NCBI RefSeq assembly: GCF_021533195.1
Contig: NZ_JAJNKB010000003.1
Coordinates: forward strand, 62,001-126,000
DNA length: 64,000 bases
Source: Portibacter marinus
Lineage (GTDB): Bacteria; Bacteroidota; Bacteroidia; Chitinophagales; Saprospiraceae
Reading direction: 5' to 3'
Part shown: piece after piece, positions 8,290-18,300 of the stretch
Layout of the letters: the number at the start of each line of letters is the position of its first letter
Position numbering within the stretch: the stretch's first letter is position 1
The notes under the pieces: generated by a model
What the model was told of the DNA's origin: nothing
Seen by the model: the letters and a program-made list of their open reading frames with translations, nothing else
Databases searched by the model: none
Position numbers and translations under genes: made by a program

Positions 8290-9662
8290 ATCCTCTCTAA
8301 TTCTACAGTAAAATGTCGAAGTATAGGTGCCTGCCGAATGATTTTAAATCCACTCTTGTATTCCTTGGCTTTAGCGTAAATATGGGATAATGCCACCGCT
8401 ATATAATCCATATGCTGGAGTGAATAGACCCTTCTAGGGATCGCTAAACGAAGTAATTCCATTTCCGGATATCTTTCTTTTCCTGTTTCAGGATCACGGT
8501 CTGCTAATAGGGTCCCAATTTCAACCCCTCTGATTCCAGCCTCAATATAAAGTTCTACAGCCAGGAGTTGAGCAGGATACTGACCTTGGGGAACATGAGG
8601 GAAAAATTTTAATGCATTGATGTAAATTGCGTGTCCCCCTACCGGTGTCTGAATGGGTATGCCCAGATTTTGGAGTTTGTCTCCCAGATATTTTACCTGA
8701 GAAACCCTGTCATGAAGGTAATGAATTTCACATGCCTCCCTCAAGCCCACTGCCAATGCACCCATGGCCCTCCCACTCATGCCTCCGTAAGTGACATAAC
8801 CCTCATAAATGATGGTGAACTGACACAACTTTTCGAATAGCGCTTTATTATTCAAGGCAATAAAACCGCCAATATTAACCAGGCCGTCTTTCTTAGCACT
8901 CATCCAAACTACCTCGACATCCCGAAACATTTCCAGAACAATGCGCTTTATGCTCCAGTCCTTAAAATCTTCATCTCTGCGCTTAATAAAGTATGCGTTT
9001 TCAGCGTACCTGGCTATATCCATGTAAACCGGAATCTGATATTTTGCAGCAAGAGCCTTGGTTTGCTGAATATTTTTCAAAGAAACCGGTTGGCCGCCTA
9101 CCGTATTGCACGTGACTGTGATGACTATAAAAGGAATTTTTTCTTTGCCGTATTCAACAAACACACTTTCAAGCTTTTCCAGGTCAATGTTGCCTTTGAA
9201 TGGATGCTCCACATTGGTTTGAAATGCTTCCTTAATGGTACAATCCAATGCTATGGCTTTTCTAAATTCAATATGTCCTTTCGTCGTATCGAAGTGGGCA
9301 TTCCCGGGAATCACATCACCTTCCTTCACTGTCGCAGAGAACAAAACATTTTCAGCAGCTCTACCTTGATGTGTAGGAGCAATAAGTTTGAATCCCATCA
9401 AATCTTCCACTGTCCGCTGGAGTTTGAAGTAGGATTCAGAACCGGCATATGATTCATCACCTATCATGATCTCAGACCACTGTTGTTCGCTCATTGCGCC
9501 GGTACCGGAATCTGTAATCAAGTCTATGGTTACCCAATCACTGTGCAGGTTGAACAGATTATATTTTGCCTGACTAATTCTTTGACTTCGTTCTTCTTTA
9601 GTATTGAAATAAACGGGTTCGACAGTTTTGGTTTTAAACGGCGGGATAGGAGGCAATTCCAT
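8286..9662 (-). CDS. tnaA: Tryptophanase (PLP-dependent tryptophan indole-lyase)
   Basis: Cleaves L-tryptophan to indole, pyruvate and ammonia. I chose the ATG at 9662 (MELPPIPPF), giving 458 aa; the longer frame adds 12 residues without family resemblance. PLP landmarks: THQGRAAEN, DIARYAENAYF and the Schiff-base Lys in SAKKDGLVNIGG (about residue 258). The stretch GIRGVEIG carries Ile where tyrosine phenol-lyase has the phenol-binding Arg (SMERG), and the following DRDPETGK matches tryptophanase, so tryptophanase is favoured. No tryptophan permease or tnaC-like leader is seen next to it. An isolated indole producer would be of signalling interest. Confidence 0.9.
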   Translation of the reverse strand: MELPPIPPFKTKTVEPVYFNTKEERSQRISQAKYNLFNLHSDWVTIDLITDSGTGAMSEQQWSEIMIGDESYAGSESYFKLQRTVEDLMGFKLIAPTHQGRAAENVLFSATVKEGDVIPGNAHFDTTKGHIEFRKAIALDCTIKEAFQTNVEHPFKGNIDLEKLESVFVEYGKEKIPFIVITVTCNTVGGQPVSLKNIQQTKALAAKYQIPVYMDIARYAENAYFIKRRDEDFKDWSIKRIVLEMFRDVEVVWMSAKKDGLVNIGGFIALNNKALFEKLCQFTIIYEGYVTYGGMSGRAMGALAVGLREACEIHYLHDRVSQVKYLGDKLQNLGIPIQTPVGGHAIYINALKFFPHVPQGQYPAQLLAVELYIEAGIRGVEIGTLLADRDPETGKERYPEMELLRLAIPRRVYSLQHMDYIAVALSHIYAKAKEYKSGFKIIRQAPILRHFTVELERI

Positions 9663-9706
9663 GATTTTATGATTTGTAATATAAAATGAAGTGAACAAAT
9701 TTTGGT

Positions 9707-9722
9707 GAACTTCGTGAAGTTC
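9707..9722. promoter_or_regulatory. Perfect palindrome upstream of tryptophanase
   Basis: GAACTTC-GT-GAAGTTC is a 7+7 perfect inverted repeat 45 bp upstream of the tnaA start. It could be an operator or an mRNA hairpin in the leader. A -7-like box (TATTTTTG on the minus strand, 9822-9829) lies further upstream, which would place the palindrome in the 5' UTR. Confidence 0.3.
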
Positions 9723-9898
9723 TATTCGGTTTTATCAATTTGCTTAGGGCAAATCTCTCATTCGATCAATATCAGGTAAATTGATCCCGTTCTTTGATCA
9801 AAATGTATTTGTTCATACATGCAAAAATAAGCAGATTTTATAAAAGTACTATTCAGTTACCTTTAAGATTGTCGATTTTTAATGCTTACATTTAAATC

Positions 9899-10834
9899 GT
9901 GAAAAATATATGGATCATCATATTGACTTTATTTGTTTTCAGGCTATCAGCCATTGAGCTCATTTTCACGGATGCTATTATCCAAGGATCCAAATCTACC
10001 ATCGTACCTTTTAAATACTACCAAAGTCTGATTATCCTAAATGTTAAAATTCAGGATCAAGAAGGTTCATTCATTTTGGATACCGGTGCCAATGGTTTGG
10101 TTCTAAATAGCAAATACTTTGAAGCTGATAGGCTTTCTTCCAATTCTGCCTATGGATTGAATGGTGAAATATCAGAGGTAGGCCGATCAAAGGTAAGAGA
10201 GATGATGATCGATGAAATTATGTTCTCTAACATTTCAGCAGAAAACATTGACCTACGTGAAATTGAGGAAAAGAAAAAACTGAAAATTCTTGGGTTAATA
10301 GGTTATAATGTAATTAAGGATTATGAAGTGATGCTCAATTACAGAGAAAGATATGTAACTTTTTCAAAATTAGATAAGAGGGGGCATATCATAGAAATTC
10401 TGGACCACACACGAGAAAAACTCGATAGCTTTGACTTTGATATTGCGAATTTCATACCTGTCATTGAGGTATCGATTAATGGAAAGATGAAGCGGATGGG
10501 TATAGATACAGGAGCTGAGATCAATGTGATTGATAATCGAAGAAATAGAAACATACTTGAGAACTTTAAAGTGATTAATCGCATTAATATTGCTGGTGCA
10601 GACGGAAGAAGCAGGCAAGCTATAGCCGGTATACTTTTTAGAGTCAAATTGGGAAACGACTACAGATGTGCATCTATGGCAACGATGATGACCAATATGG
10701 ATAGTCTGAATGAAATTTATGGTTCCACTTTAGATGGTATTTTCGGACACAGCTTTCTTGCGCCCTGGATTTTCAGTATTAACTATAAAAAGAAAAGAAT
10801 TTATATACATCGCATTAAATATTCGAGGACTTGA
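9899..10834 (+). CDS. Secreted retropepsin-like aspartic protease, two-lobed
   Basis: 311 aa with a GTG start and an N-terminal hydrophobic signal (IWIIILTLFVFRLSA). Two aspartyl-protease cores are visible: FILDTGANGLVLNS around residue 58 and MGIDTGAEINVID around residue 200, each the D-T/S-G-A motif of a retropepsin lobe. IFGHSFLAPW near the C-terminus is the usual ILG-type hydrophobic motif. A single chain with both lobes could fold as an internal dimer like pepsin. The next gene starts 1 bp after the stop, so the two are likely co-transcribed. Substrate unknown; periplasmic or surface location inferred. Confidence 0.75.
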   Translation: MKNIWIIILTLFVFRLSAIELIFTDAIIQGSKSTIVPFKYYQSLIILNVKIQDQEGSFILDTGANGLVLNSKYFEADRLSSNSAYGLNGEISEVGRSKVREMMIDEIMFSNISAENIDLREIEEKKKLKILGLIGYNVIKDYEVMLNYRERYVTFSKLDKRGHIIEILDHTREKLDSFDFDIANFIPVIEVSINGKMKRMGIDTGAEINVIDNRRNRNILENFKVINRINIAGADGRSRQAIAGILFRVKLGNDYRCASMATMMTNMDSLNEIYGSTLDGIFGHSFLAPWIFSINYKKKRIYIHRIKYSRT

Positions 10835-10835
10835 A

Positions 10836-11753
10836 ATGAAATCCATTGTCTCCATATTAGTATTACTATTTCTGAGTAAACTTGGTTTCGGTCAACAGGA
10901 AGCACCATCCTACTCCATTTCGAATGATAGCGTTATTTATGAGTTCAGCCCAGAACAGCTTGACTCGCTTTATAGCGTCCCCTACGACCTGGTACATGAC
11001 TTCGATTCCATACAGCTTTCAGAATTCATTGCTTTGGGAACCAAAGAAACTTTGCTGGATAAAGGCTGGAAAATTAAACGAAGTGCTAATGGAAGATTGC
11101 AGATCAAAAAACATCTGGATGATTTTATGGCTGATTTCACCTTCCTTGATAAGTATCGGATATTACCCGACTATTGGAAACTTCCAAGATCGGTTTTGGA
11201 TTCCTCTTTATATGAAAGAGATCCACTATTTGACAAGGACGAAGAGGGAAACACGACATTTTATATTGAGGGTCATGAAGATGCTGAGAAAGTTATACTA
11301 GCCGGATCCTTTAATGGTTGGAATGAGCAAGAATTGAAAATGAATAAAATCGAAAACGGTTGGGAGTTGACCTTGCAACTTCAGCCAGGGATATATGAGT
11401 ACAAATTTATAGTTGATGAGGTATGGACTCATGACTTGAATAATTCCTTAAATCTAGAAAATGAGCATAAAACGCTTAATTCGATTCTACTCATTGGAGA
11501 AGATGTGACCTTTAGATTGCCAAATGAATCACAAGCGAAAGAAGTATATCTATCCGGAAGTTTTAACAACTGGGATGAAAAATCTCTGCCGATGCAAAAA
11601 ATAGGTGATCGATGGCAGCTCGAATTGAAACTTCCTCCTGGTAAGCATTATTACAAATTCATTGTAGATGAGCAATGGACCATTGATCAGGAAAATGACC
11701 TGAGAGAGAAAGATGAATGGGGGCGCGAAAATTCTGTGTTGATTGTAAACTAA
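10836..11753 (+). CDS. Secreted protein with two CBM48/AMPK-type glycogen-binding domains
   Basis: I take the ATG at 10836 (MKSIVSILVLLFLSKLGFG), giving 305 aa with a clear signal peptide; the longer frame runs back through the protease gene. Residues about 25-135 are an unassigned domain. Two tandem early-set carbohydrate-binding modules follow, each with the hallmark VxLAGSFNGW / VYLSGSFNNW and a PGxYxYKFIVDxxW strand (about 145-215 and 225-305). These domains bind alpha-glucans in AMPK and branching enzymes, but no catalytic domain is present. A terminator hairpin follows at 11764-11790. Confidence 0.8.
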   Translation: MKSIVSILVLLFLSKLGFGQQEAPSYSISNDSVIYEFSPEQLDSLYSVPYDLVHDFDSIQLSEFIALGTKETLLDKGWKIKRSANGRLQIKKHLDDFMADFTFLDKYRILPDYWKLPRSVLDSSLYERDPLFDKDEEGNTTFYIEGHEDAEKVILAGSFNGWNEQELKMNKIENGWELTLQLQPGIYEYKFIVDEVWTHDLNNSLNLENEHKTLNSILLIGEDVTFRLPNESQAKEVYLSGSFNNWDEKSLPMQKIGDRWQLELKLPPGKHYYKFIVDEQWTIDQENDLREKDEWGRENSVLIVN

Positions 11754-11763
11754 AAGAAGTCTT

Positions 11764-11790
11764 AAGGGTGAGGAAGAGCTCCCCACCCTT
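11764..11790 (+). terminator. Intrinsic terminator-like hairpin after the CBM48 gene
   Basis: AAGGGTG (11764-11770) pairs perfectly with CACCCTT (11784-11790), extended by GG/CC after one mismatch; the stop codon ends at 11753. The following DNA is only moderately T-rich. Confidence 0.5.
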
Positions 11791-11802
11791 TAAAACTTTC
11801 TT

Positions 11803-11951
11803 AAAACACCTTTTAAACCCTTTTTCTTAGTTTTTCTTGTCTTGAGCCTATGGTATGCAGGCAAGGATTTTTAGTTTATCTGAAAGATAGTATTCAGGGT
11901 GAAAGCATTATTCACCCTGAAAGACTATTCTTTAAAAACACCTTTTAAACC
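11803..11951. repeat. 17-bp direct repeats flanking a perfect 10-bp hairpin
   Basis: AAAACACCTTTTAAACC occurs at 11803-11819 and again at 11935-11951, 132 bp apart. Between them TCAGGGTGAA (11894-11903) and TTCACCCTGA (11911-11920) form a perfect 10-bp stem with a 7-nt loop. The arrangement resembles a small mobile or regulatory repeat unit, or duplicated terminator regions. Confidence 0.6.
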
Positions 11952-12526
11952 TATTCTTAAATTTCTTTCTTAAGATTCTATCTTAAAATACTTTTATTTC
12001 AATTATGGTTTTCGATCGAGGTCGTGTTAAAGCTAAATGCACTTTTCATATGCATTATTTCAAAAGTAAAATGAACCACTAAATGTGAATGTAATGAGGA
12101 GATTGATCATCGTTATTTCTACCCTCATCCACTTTTACTACTTGAAAGTGTTTGCAAAATCCGAATCCTTCTCAGGTATTTCAGATTTTAACTAAATGTC
12201 TAAAGGTGTTAAATACTTGAAAGATTTTATGAAACCTTTCGAAAACTGGTGATCAAATACAGAACAAAAATGCTCTTTCGTTTTTCATAACTTGTGATAA
12301 ATATATACATTACTTTTTCAATTTTGCAAATCATTTATTGACAAAAAAATGCACAACTAAAAATACACAATTTTCATGCCAAATCATAACTAATACATTA
12401 TTAGTTATTTAAGAGTTTTTATCTTTAATTTTATTTAATAAATATTATTTTATTCACAATGCGCATTTGCAATATAGCTTACATTCTTTTTCATTGATCG
12501 ACGTTTTAATGAACTTTGTCTAGTAC

Positions 12527-12556
12527 TTGGAACAATGCCATTTATTTATTAGTTTG
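12527..12556 (+). promoter_or_regulatory. Putative Bacteroidota promoter for the 12574 operon
   Basis: TTG (12527-12529), 19-nt spacer, then TTAGTTTG (12549-12556), one mismatch from the TAnnTTTG -7 consensus. The start codon is 18 nt downstream, so the leader would be very short. Confidence 0.45.
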
Positions 12557-12573
12557 ACACTTAAAGTATTATA

Positions 12574-13044
12574 ATGGCATTCATTCCACAAAATAGAAGA
12601 AGAGCAGGTAATCCTTTCGGCAATTGGGTCGGCATTATCATGATGGTTGTCATTTTGATTGGACTCTTTGTTCTACTCAGAGGCATCTTTAAACTTCTTT
12701 ATTTCCTGGCTCCCGTCATGTTGATCGTGACCTTAATTTTAGATTATAAAGTGGTTATAAATTACATCAAACAATTAGGAAGTTTATTCGCGAGAAATCC
12801 CCTTTACGGAGTAGGAGCAACAGCTCTCACCTTTTTCTTTTACCCAATCGTTTTCGCAATCTTACTTTTCCGTGCCTTTGCCGGAAGGCAAAGAAAAAGA
12901 TTTATTGGTGAAAGTGAGGCAAGGACAGAAACGGATTTTGTGGAGTACGAGGAAATTGACGATGAGCCATTGGATCTCGATGAATTTGGTAAAGTCAAGG
13001 AAAAGCGATACGATGATTATTTTAAGGGGGACGAAAGTAGGTAA
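12574..13044 (+). CDS. Small integral membrane protein of unknown function
   Basis: 156 aa. Two strongly hydrophobic stretches (about 17-36 and 40-62) and a third (about 82-105) suggest three membrane helices; the C-terminal 45 residues are acidic and hydrophilic (FVEYEEIDDEPLDLDEFG) and likely cytoplasmic. No catalytic motif seen. Its stop codon overlaps the ATG of the glycosyltransferase by one base, so the two proteins are probably made together and may act together. Confidence 0.7.
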   Translation: MAFIPQNRRRAGNPFGNWVGIIMMVVILIGLFVLLRGIFKLLYFLAPVMLIVTLILDYKVVINYIKQLGSLFARNPLYGVGATALTFFFYPIVFAILLFRAFAGRQRKRFIGESEARTETDFVEYEEIDDEPLDLDEFGKVKEKRYDDYFKGDESR

Positions 13045-14156
13045 TGACTGGAATCCTGTATTTTACATCTATTCTGATTGCTTTCATTTACATATTTATT
13101 ATCACTCATTTATGGACTTCATGGCAAGAAATAGATGAATGGCACTTCTCGCCAAACTTTCTTCCAGATACGAAAGTCACTGTAATCGTTCCTTTCCGAA
13201 ATGAGACTGAGCACTTAGGCCCGTGTCTTCATTCGATCCTACTGTCCAATTATCCAAAAAAGTATCTTGAGATCATTGCTGTGAATGACCACTCTACGGA
13301 TGATTCCATAAGCAAAGTGCCCACTGATGTTCAATTGATTGATGCTGAAGGATTTGGTAAAAAAAGTGCCATTGCATCCGGTGTGAGGGCTTCCAATGGT
13401 CATCTTATCGTGACTACCGACGCTGACTGCACCGTAGGTCGAAATTGGTTAAAGGAAATCGTATCTTACTATGAATATACCAGCAAGAAATTTATAGCAG
13501 GCAGTGTGGCCTTAGAAGGCAAGAAAAATGTTTTAGAATACTTTCAAATCATGGACACATGCGGAACCATGGGTTTTCACGCTGCTGGCATTCATAATAA
13601 AACGTATTTTCTGGCCAATGGAGCCAATCTGATTTTTGAAAAGGACCTCTTTGACGATCTGAAACCTTACGAAAACAATCAGGATTTGGCTTCAGGTGAC
13701 GATATATTTTTTATCAACTCAGTCGCCAAAGCGGATCCTGAAGTCATAGGTTTCTTGAAGTCCAAGGATTCAGTTGTCTCAACAACAACAGTCAAATCCT
13801 GGACAGACTTATGGAAACAGAGAAAACGTTGGGCTACAAAGACCCATCGGTTCTCTTATGGACTCTATAAGTGGATGACCGCCTGTATCTGGATTCTTTC
13901 GATATCTATCATTATCAATGCAATTCTAATCCCTTTCACAAATGGATTAAGCCTCTTCGTAATGTTAACTCAGCTATTGATTAAGGGCATCATGGACTAT
14001 CTGTATCTCCAGAATATGTGTCATTATTTCGGGAAAGAAAAAACTCTGAAATACTTTATACCTGCATTCTTTATTCAGACTATATATATTGCCGTAGCTG
14101 GATTATTCACATTCACTAAAGGTAACTACGAATGGAAAGGTCGAATGGTCAAATGA
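13044..14156 (+). CDS. Membrane-anchored family 2 glycosyltransferase
   Basis: 370 aa. An N-terminal hydrophobic segment (about 5-25) precedes a GT-A domain: VTVIVPFRNE (about 46) and the donor-binding DxD in TTDADCTVG (about 127). The WKQRKRWATKTHRF region corresponds to the QxxRW-like motif of processive GT2 enzymes. Two or three hydrophobic segments follow (about 275-350). Such enzymes make exopolysaccharide or glycolipids; acceptor and sugar are not deducible. Coupled to the small membrane protein upstream. Confidence 0.85.
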   Translation: MTGILYFTSILIAFIYIFIITHLWTSWQEIDEWHFSPNFLPDTKVTVIVPFRNETEHLGPCLHSILLSNYPKKYLEIIAVNDHSTDDSISKVPTDVQLIDAEGFGKKSAIASGVRASNGHLIVTTDADCTVGRNWLKEIVSYYEYTSKKFIAGSVALEGKKNVLEYFQIMDTCGTMGFHAAGIHNKTYFLANGANLIFEKDLFDDLKPYENNQDLASGDDIFFINSVAKADPEVIGFLKSKDSVVSTTTVKSWTDLWKQRKRWATKTHRFSYGLYKWMTACIWILSISIIINAILIPFTNGLSLFVMLTQLLIKGIMDYLYLQNMCHYFGKEKTLKYFIPAFFIQTIYIAVAGLFTFTKGNYEWKGRMVK

Positions 14157-14280
14157 TTTCATTGATTTAAATGGTATTTAAAGATTATTAACAAATAATT
14201 TATGACCGGTCAAGCCTTATTTAATCGTGTGAGCGCTATTTTGTGAGATTATTGAAAACCATTCAGAACCTCAATCATTT

Positions 14281-14295
14281 TAATGCATAGCATTA
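14281..14295. promoter_or_regulatory. Palindrome directly upstream of the RND efflux operon
   Basis: TAATGC-ATA-GCATTA, perfect 6-bp arms, ends 10 bp before the adaptor ATG. It is a possible operator or start-site hairpin; no regulator gene is adjacent. Confidence 0.25.
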
Positions 14296-14305
14296 GCAAG
14301 ACCTT

Positions 14306-15367
14306 ATGATAAAGAAATTCGCATATATATTTTTCCTTGGCTCTATTTTGTGCTTGATGGGTTGTGATCAGGAGGATGATGCAAGTCCCAGACCTGCCGC
14401 TTCCTCTGGACCCCGAGTGTTAAAAGCTGAGGCCATCCTTCCAAAGAAATCAAAGTTACAGGAGAAGGCAACATCGACTGGTTCCTTTATTGCTGAAGAC
14501 CAGGTTGAGATTTCTTCTGAGGTTTCAGGCTATCTTCAGTCCATTTATTTTAATGAAGGTGATTACAAGCGAAAAGGAGAACAATTGGCTAAAATTAATG
14601 ATTCCGAGCTCCAGGCCCGCAAGAAAAAGTTGCAGATAGATCTGGAATATGCACAGCAAGAGATTCAAAGGGCTAATAAATTATTGGAAATCCAGGCCAT
14701 CAGCGCAGAAGAAGGTGATCGCCTTGCCAATCAGGCGAAGGTCATTCAAGCAGAAATTGATGTTTTAGATGCTCAAATTGCCAAAACATTAATCCTTGCA
14801 CCCTTCTCAGGCCGCATTGGAGTTCAATTAAAAAGCGAAGGCGCCTACCTTTCACCAGGCGTAGGTATTGCAGAATTACATCGACTAAATCCCATCAAGT
14901 TGGAGTTTTTTGTGCCAGAAAAATTGGCAGGTACTGTGAAACAAGGTGATGAAATCCAATTTACCATACCCTCTAGTTCTGACACTTTCACAACCAAAAT
15001 CTATTTGATTTCTCCAAGTATGGACGAAAATAATAGATCTCTGCGTATGAGGTCCAGGATTAATAATAACCAAGGCCAGTTTATGCCAGGTGGTTATGCC
15101 GACGTTTTTTATGACATACAAACAGAGGAAGGTTCACTGTTAATTCCAGCAGAGGCCATCATTCCTGTACTGGATGGCCAAAAAGTGATGAAAGTAGAGC
15201 GAGGGAAGGTCAAATCACAAAAAGTGGAGGTTGGAATGCGAACAGCAACCAATGTTCAGATACTGGGTGGAATTACAGAAAATGACACCATTCTTGTTAC
15301 CGGAATATTAACAGCCACCGATGGTGCACCTGTAGAAGCAACCCTCACTGAAGTCAAGTCTTTATGA
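14306..15367 (+). CDS. RND efflux periplasmic adaptor lipoprotein
   Basis: 353 aa membrane-fusion protein linking the inner-membrane pump to the TolC channel. It has a signal peptide with lipobox LMGC (Cys at about residue 20). It carries the split lipoyl domain (EVSGYLQSIYFNEGDYKRKGEQLAKIND and APFSGRIGVQLKSEGAYLSPG) around a short alpha-hairpin, then beta-barrel and membrane-proximal parts. Stop overlaps the pump start by 4 nt. First gene of a three-gene operon. Confidence 0.92.
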   Translation: MIKKFAYIFFLGSILCLMGCDQEDDASPRPAASSGPRVLKAEAILPKKSKLQEKATSTGSFIAEDQVEISSEVSGYLQSIYFNEGDYKRKGEQLAKINDSELQARKKKLQIDLEYAQQEIQRANKLLEIQAISAEEGDRLANQAKVIQAEIDVLDAQIAKTLILAPFSGRIGVQLKSEGAYLSPGVGIAELHRLNPIKLEFFVPEKLAGTVKQGDEIQFTIPSSSDTFTTKIYLISPSMDENNRSLRMRSRINNNQGQFMPGGYADVFYDIQTEEGSLLIPAEAIIPVLDGQKVMKVERGKVKSQKVEVGMRTATNVQILGGITENDTILVTGILTATDGAPVEATLTEVKSL

Positions 15368-18300
15368 ATTTATCCAGTTTAAATATAGAGCGACCAGTAT
15401 TATCGTCAGTACTGTCGATAGTGGTGATTGTCTTTGGAATCATTGGCTTTAGCTACCTCGGCGTAAGGGAGTACCCTTCGGTAGATCCGCCTATCATTTC
15501 AGTTGTAGCAAACTATCCGGGGGCCAATGCTGATGTCATGGAATCTCAGGTTACAGAACCGCTGGAAGAAAGCATCAATGGTATTTCAGGAATCAGAACC
15601 ATTTCTTCAGTGAGTGCTGACGGAAGATCCACCGTAACAGTAGAGTTTGAAATTGATGTGGACTTAGAAGCTGCTGCAAATGACGTCAGAGATCGGGTAT
15701 CACGGGCCATAAGGTCTTTACCTCCAGATATAGAAACACCGATTGTCAACAAAGCCGATGCCGATGCTACTACTATTATGGCATTAACCATACAGTCGAA
15801 CAACAGATCTTTGCTAGACTTGACAGATATGGCGGACAAAATGTTCAAAGAACGTTTACAAACTGTGCAGGGAATAGCGAATATCAGAATATGGGGTTCT
15901 AAAGTTTACTCCATGAGGTTGAGTCTAGACCCCAATAAAATGTCAGCCTTACAAATTGCCCCTAACGATGTCAGACGTGCGCTTCAGCGTGAGAATGTTG
16001 AATTGCCTACAGGTAAGATCGAAGGGTATCGGCAGGAACTTACCATTAGAACTTTCGGAAGGCTTGAATCGGAGGAAGATTTTAACAATCTTATTTTGGG
16101 CGAACAGGGTGGTCAGATCATTCGATTAAAGGACGTTGGTGAAGCCAAGATAGAAGCCCAGAATAAAAGAACATTACTAAGGGGAAAAGACATTATTCCA
16201 ATGGTCGGCGTTGCGATTACGCCTCAGCCGGGTGCCAACTATATAGAAATCGCTGACGCAATTTACGAAAGGGTCGACCGTATTGCCCAGGAACTGCCCG
16301 ATGACATACAAGTAGGATATGCCTTCGACAACACGGAACAGATAAGAGCGGCTATCGATGAGGTGCAAAACACTATATTCATTGCCTTTGCCCTGGTAGT
16401 ATTGGTCATTTTTATCTTTTTAAGAGACTGGAGAACCACCATTATACCAGTGGTAGTTATGCCCATCTCATTAATTGGATCCTTTTTCATTTTATACATT
16501 ATGGATTATTCCATCAATGTTCTGACCTTATTAGGCGTTGTGTTATCCACTGGACTGGTAGTAGATGATGCCATTGTAATGCTTGAAAACATCTATCAAA
16601 AAATTGAAAAAGGCATTGATCCCATCAAGGCGGCACATGAGGGTGCGAAGGAAATTTTCTTTGCGATATTAGCCACCTCGATTACACTAATCGCAGTGTT
16701 CATGCCAGTTATATTTCTTTCAGGATTATCTGGAAGATTATTTCGAGAATTCGGATTTGTAGTAGGAGGAGCAATTGTGATATCCACGTTTGTGTCGCTT
16801 ACCTTGACACCCATGTTGGCCTCAAGAATGCTCAAAAAGAAGGAAAAGAGAAACTGGTTTTACGAATCTACCGAGCGCTTTTTTAACAGAATGACCTCCG
16901 GTTATCGAAAAAGTCTGGCTGGTTTTATAAAGTTAAAGTGGCTTTCCCCTATTATAATTATTGGCGCATTTATAGGCATTTATTTTCTCAGTCAAACCAT
17001 TCCCTCAGAGTTAGCTCCTAAGGAAGATAAAGGTGCTTTTCGTGTCATTGCCTCTGCCCCGGAAGGGACCAGCTATGAACTGATGGATGAATATATGCTA
17101 GATCTGCTTGAGTTATTGGATACCATACCCGAAAGACAAGCTTATATCTCAGTAACTTCACCAGGATTTGGATCTTCTACTTCGGTCAACTCCGGATTTG
17201 TTTTCTTCAATTTGGTGCCACCTGATCAACGGGAAAGGTCTCAAACTGAAATAGTGAACAGCATCCGTCCTCATCTTGCTTCCAAAAATTTTGCGCGTGC
17301 TTTTGCCATTGAACCACAGACCATTGAGGTCACCAGATCTCTAGGTGGGTTGCCTGTGCAATATGTCATTCAAGCTCCGACGCTTGAGAAATTAAAGGAG
17401 GTCATTCCAGATTTTATTAGCAGAGCCGAAGATAATCCAGCTTTCGATGTGGTAGACATTAATCTGAAATTTACCAAACCTGAGTTAACAGTATCGGTCG
17501 ACAGAGATAAAGCTCGCACCCTCGGCATATCCGTGCAAGATGTTGCTGAGACATTGCAACTTTTATTTGCTTCCCAACGATATGGATATTTTATCAAAGA
17601 TGGCAAGCAATATGAGGTCATCGGCGAAGCAGCCAGGAATTACAGAGATGCTCCACTCGATCTATCCCAGGCAAGAGTGCGTTCAGACAATGGCCGACTG
17701 ATCAAACTAACAGAAGTGATCAATATGGAAGAAACTTCCTCACCTCCACAGCTGTTTAGGTACAACCGATATGTATCCGCAACCATTAATGCCGGACTAA
17801 ATGAAGGCTATACTGTAGGGATGGGCATCGAAGAAATGGATAAGATCGCTGATGAATTATTAGATGAAACCTACTCTACCTCTTTGGCTGGTAGCTCGAA
17901 AGAACTTCAGGAGAGTTCGAGTGGACTTCTTTTCGCGTTTGGTTTAGCTTTATTGTTGGTCTTTCTAACTTTGGCAGCACAGTTTGAGTCATATATTGAT
18001 CCAATTATCATCATGGTGACCGTTCCATTGGCTGTATTAGGTGCCTTATTGACTTTGTACTTTTTCGGACAGACTTTAAATATCTTTTCACAAATCGGTA
18101 TCATTGTCTTAGTCGGAATTGTGACTAAAAATGGAATCTTGATTGTAGAGTTTGCGAATCAAAAATTACAACAGTCCTCTTCGAAGGCTGAAGCTATACT
18201 GGATGCGTCAGCGTCACGCTTAAGACCTATTTTGATGACTTCTCTGGCTACTGTTTTAGGAACACTACCAATCGCATTGGCACTCGGGTCTGCTTCCACA

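Larger units (their letters stand above)
11754..12573. other. 820-bp gap without a recognised gene
   Basis: Very AT-rich. Besides the terminator and repeats listed separately, it holds one 33-codon ORF (12094-12195, plus) that starts MRRLIIVISTLIHFYYLKVF and looks like a lone signal peptide. I see no ribosome-binding site, promoter box or similarity for it, so I do not call it a gene. A hairpin with AATGCA/TGCATT arms lies near 12037-12057. Confidence 0.5.
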
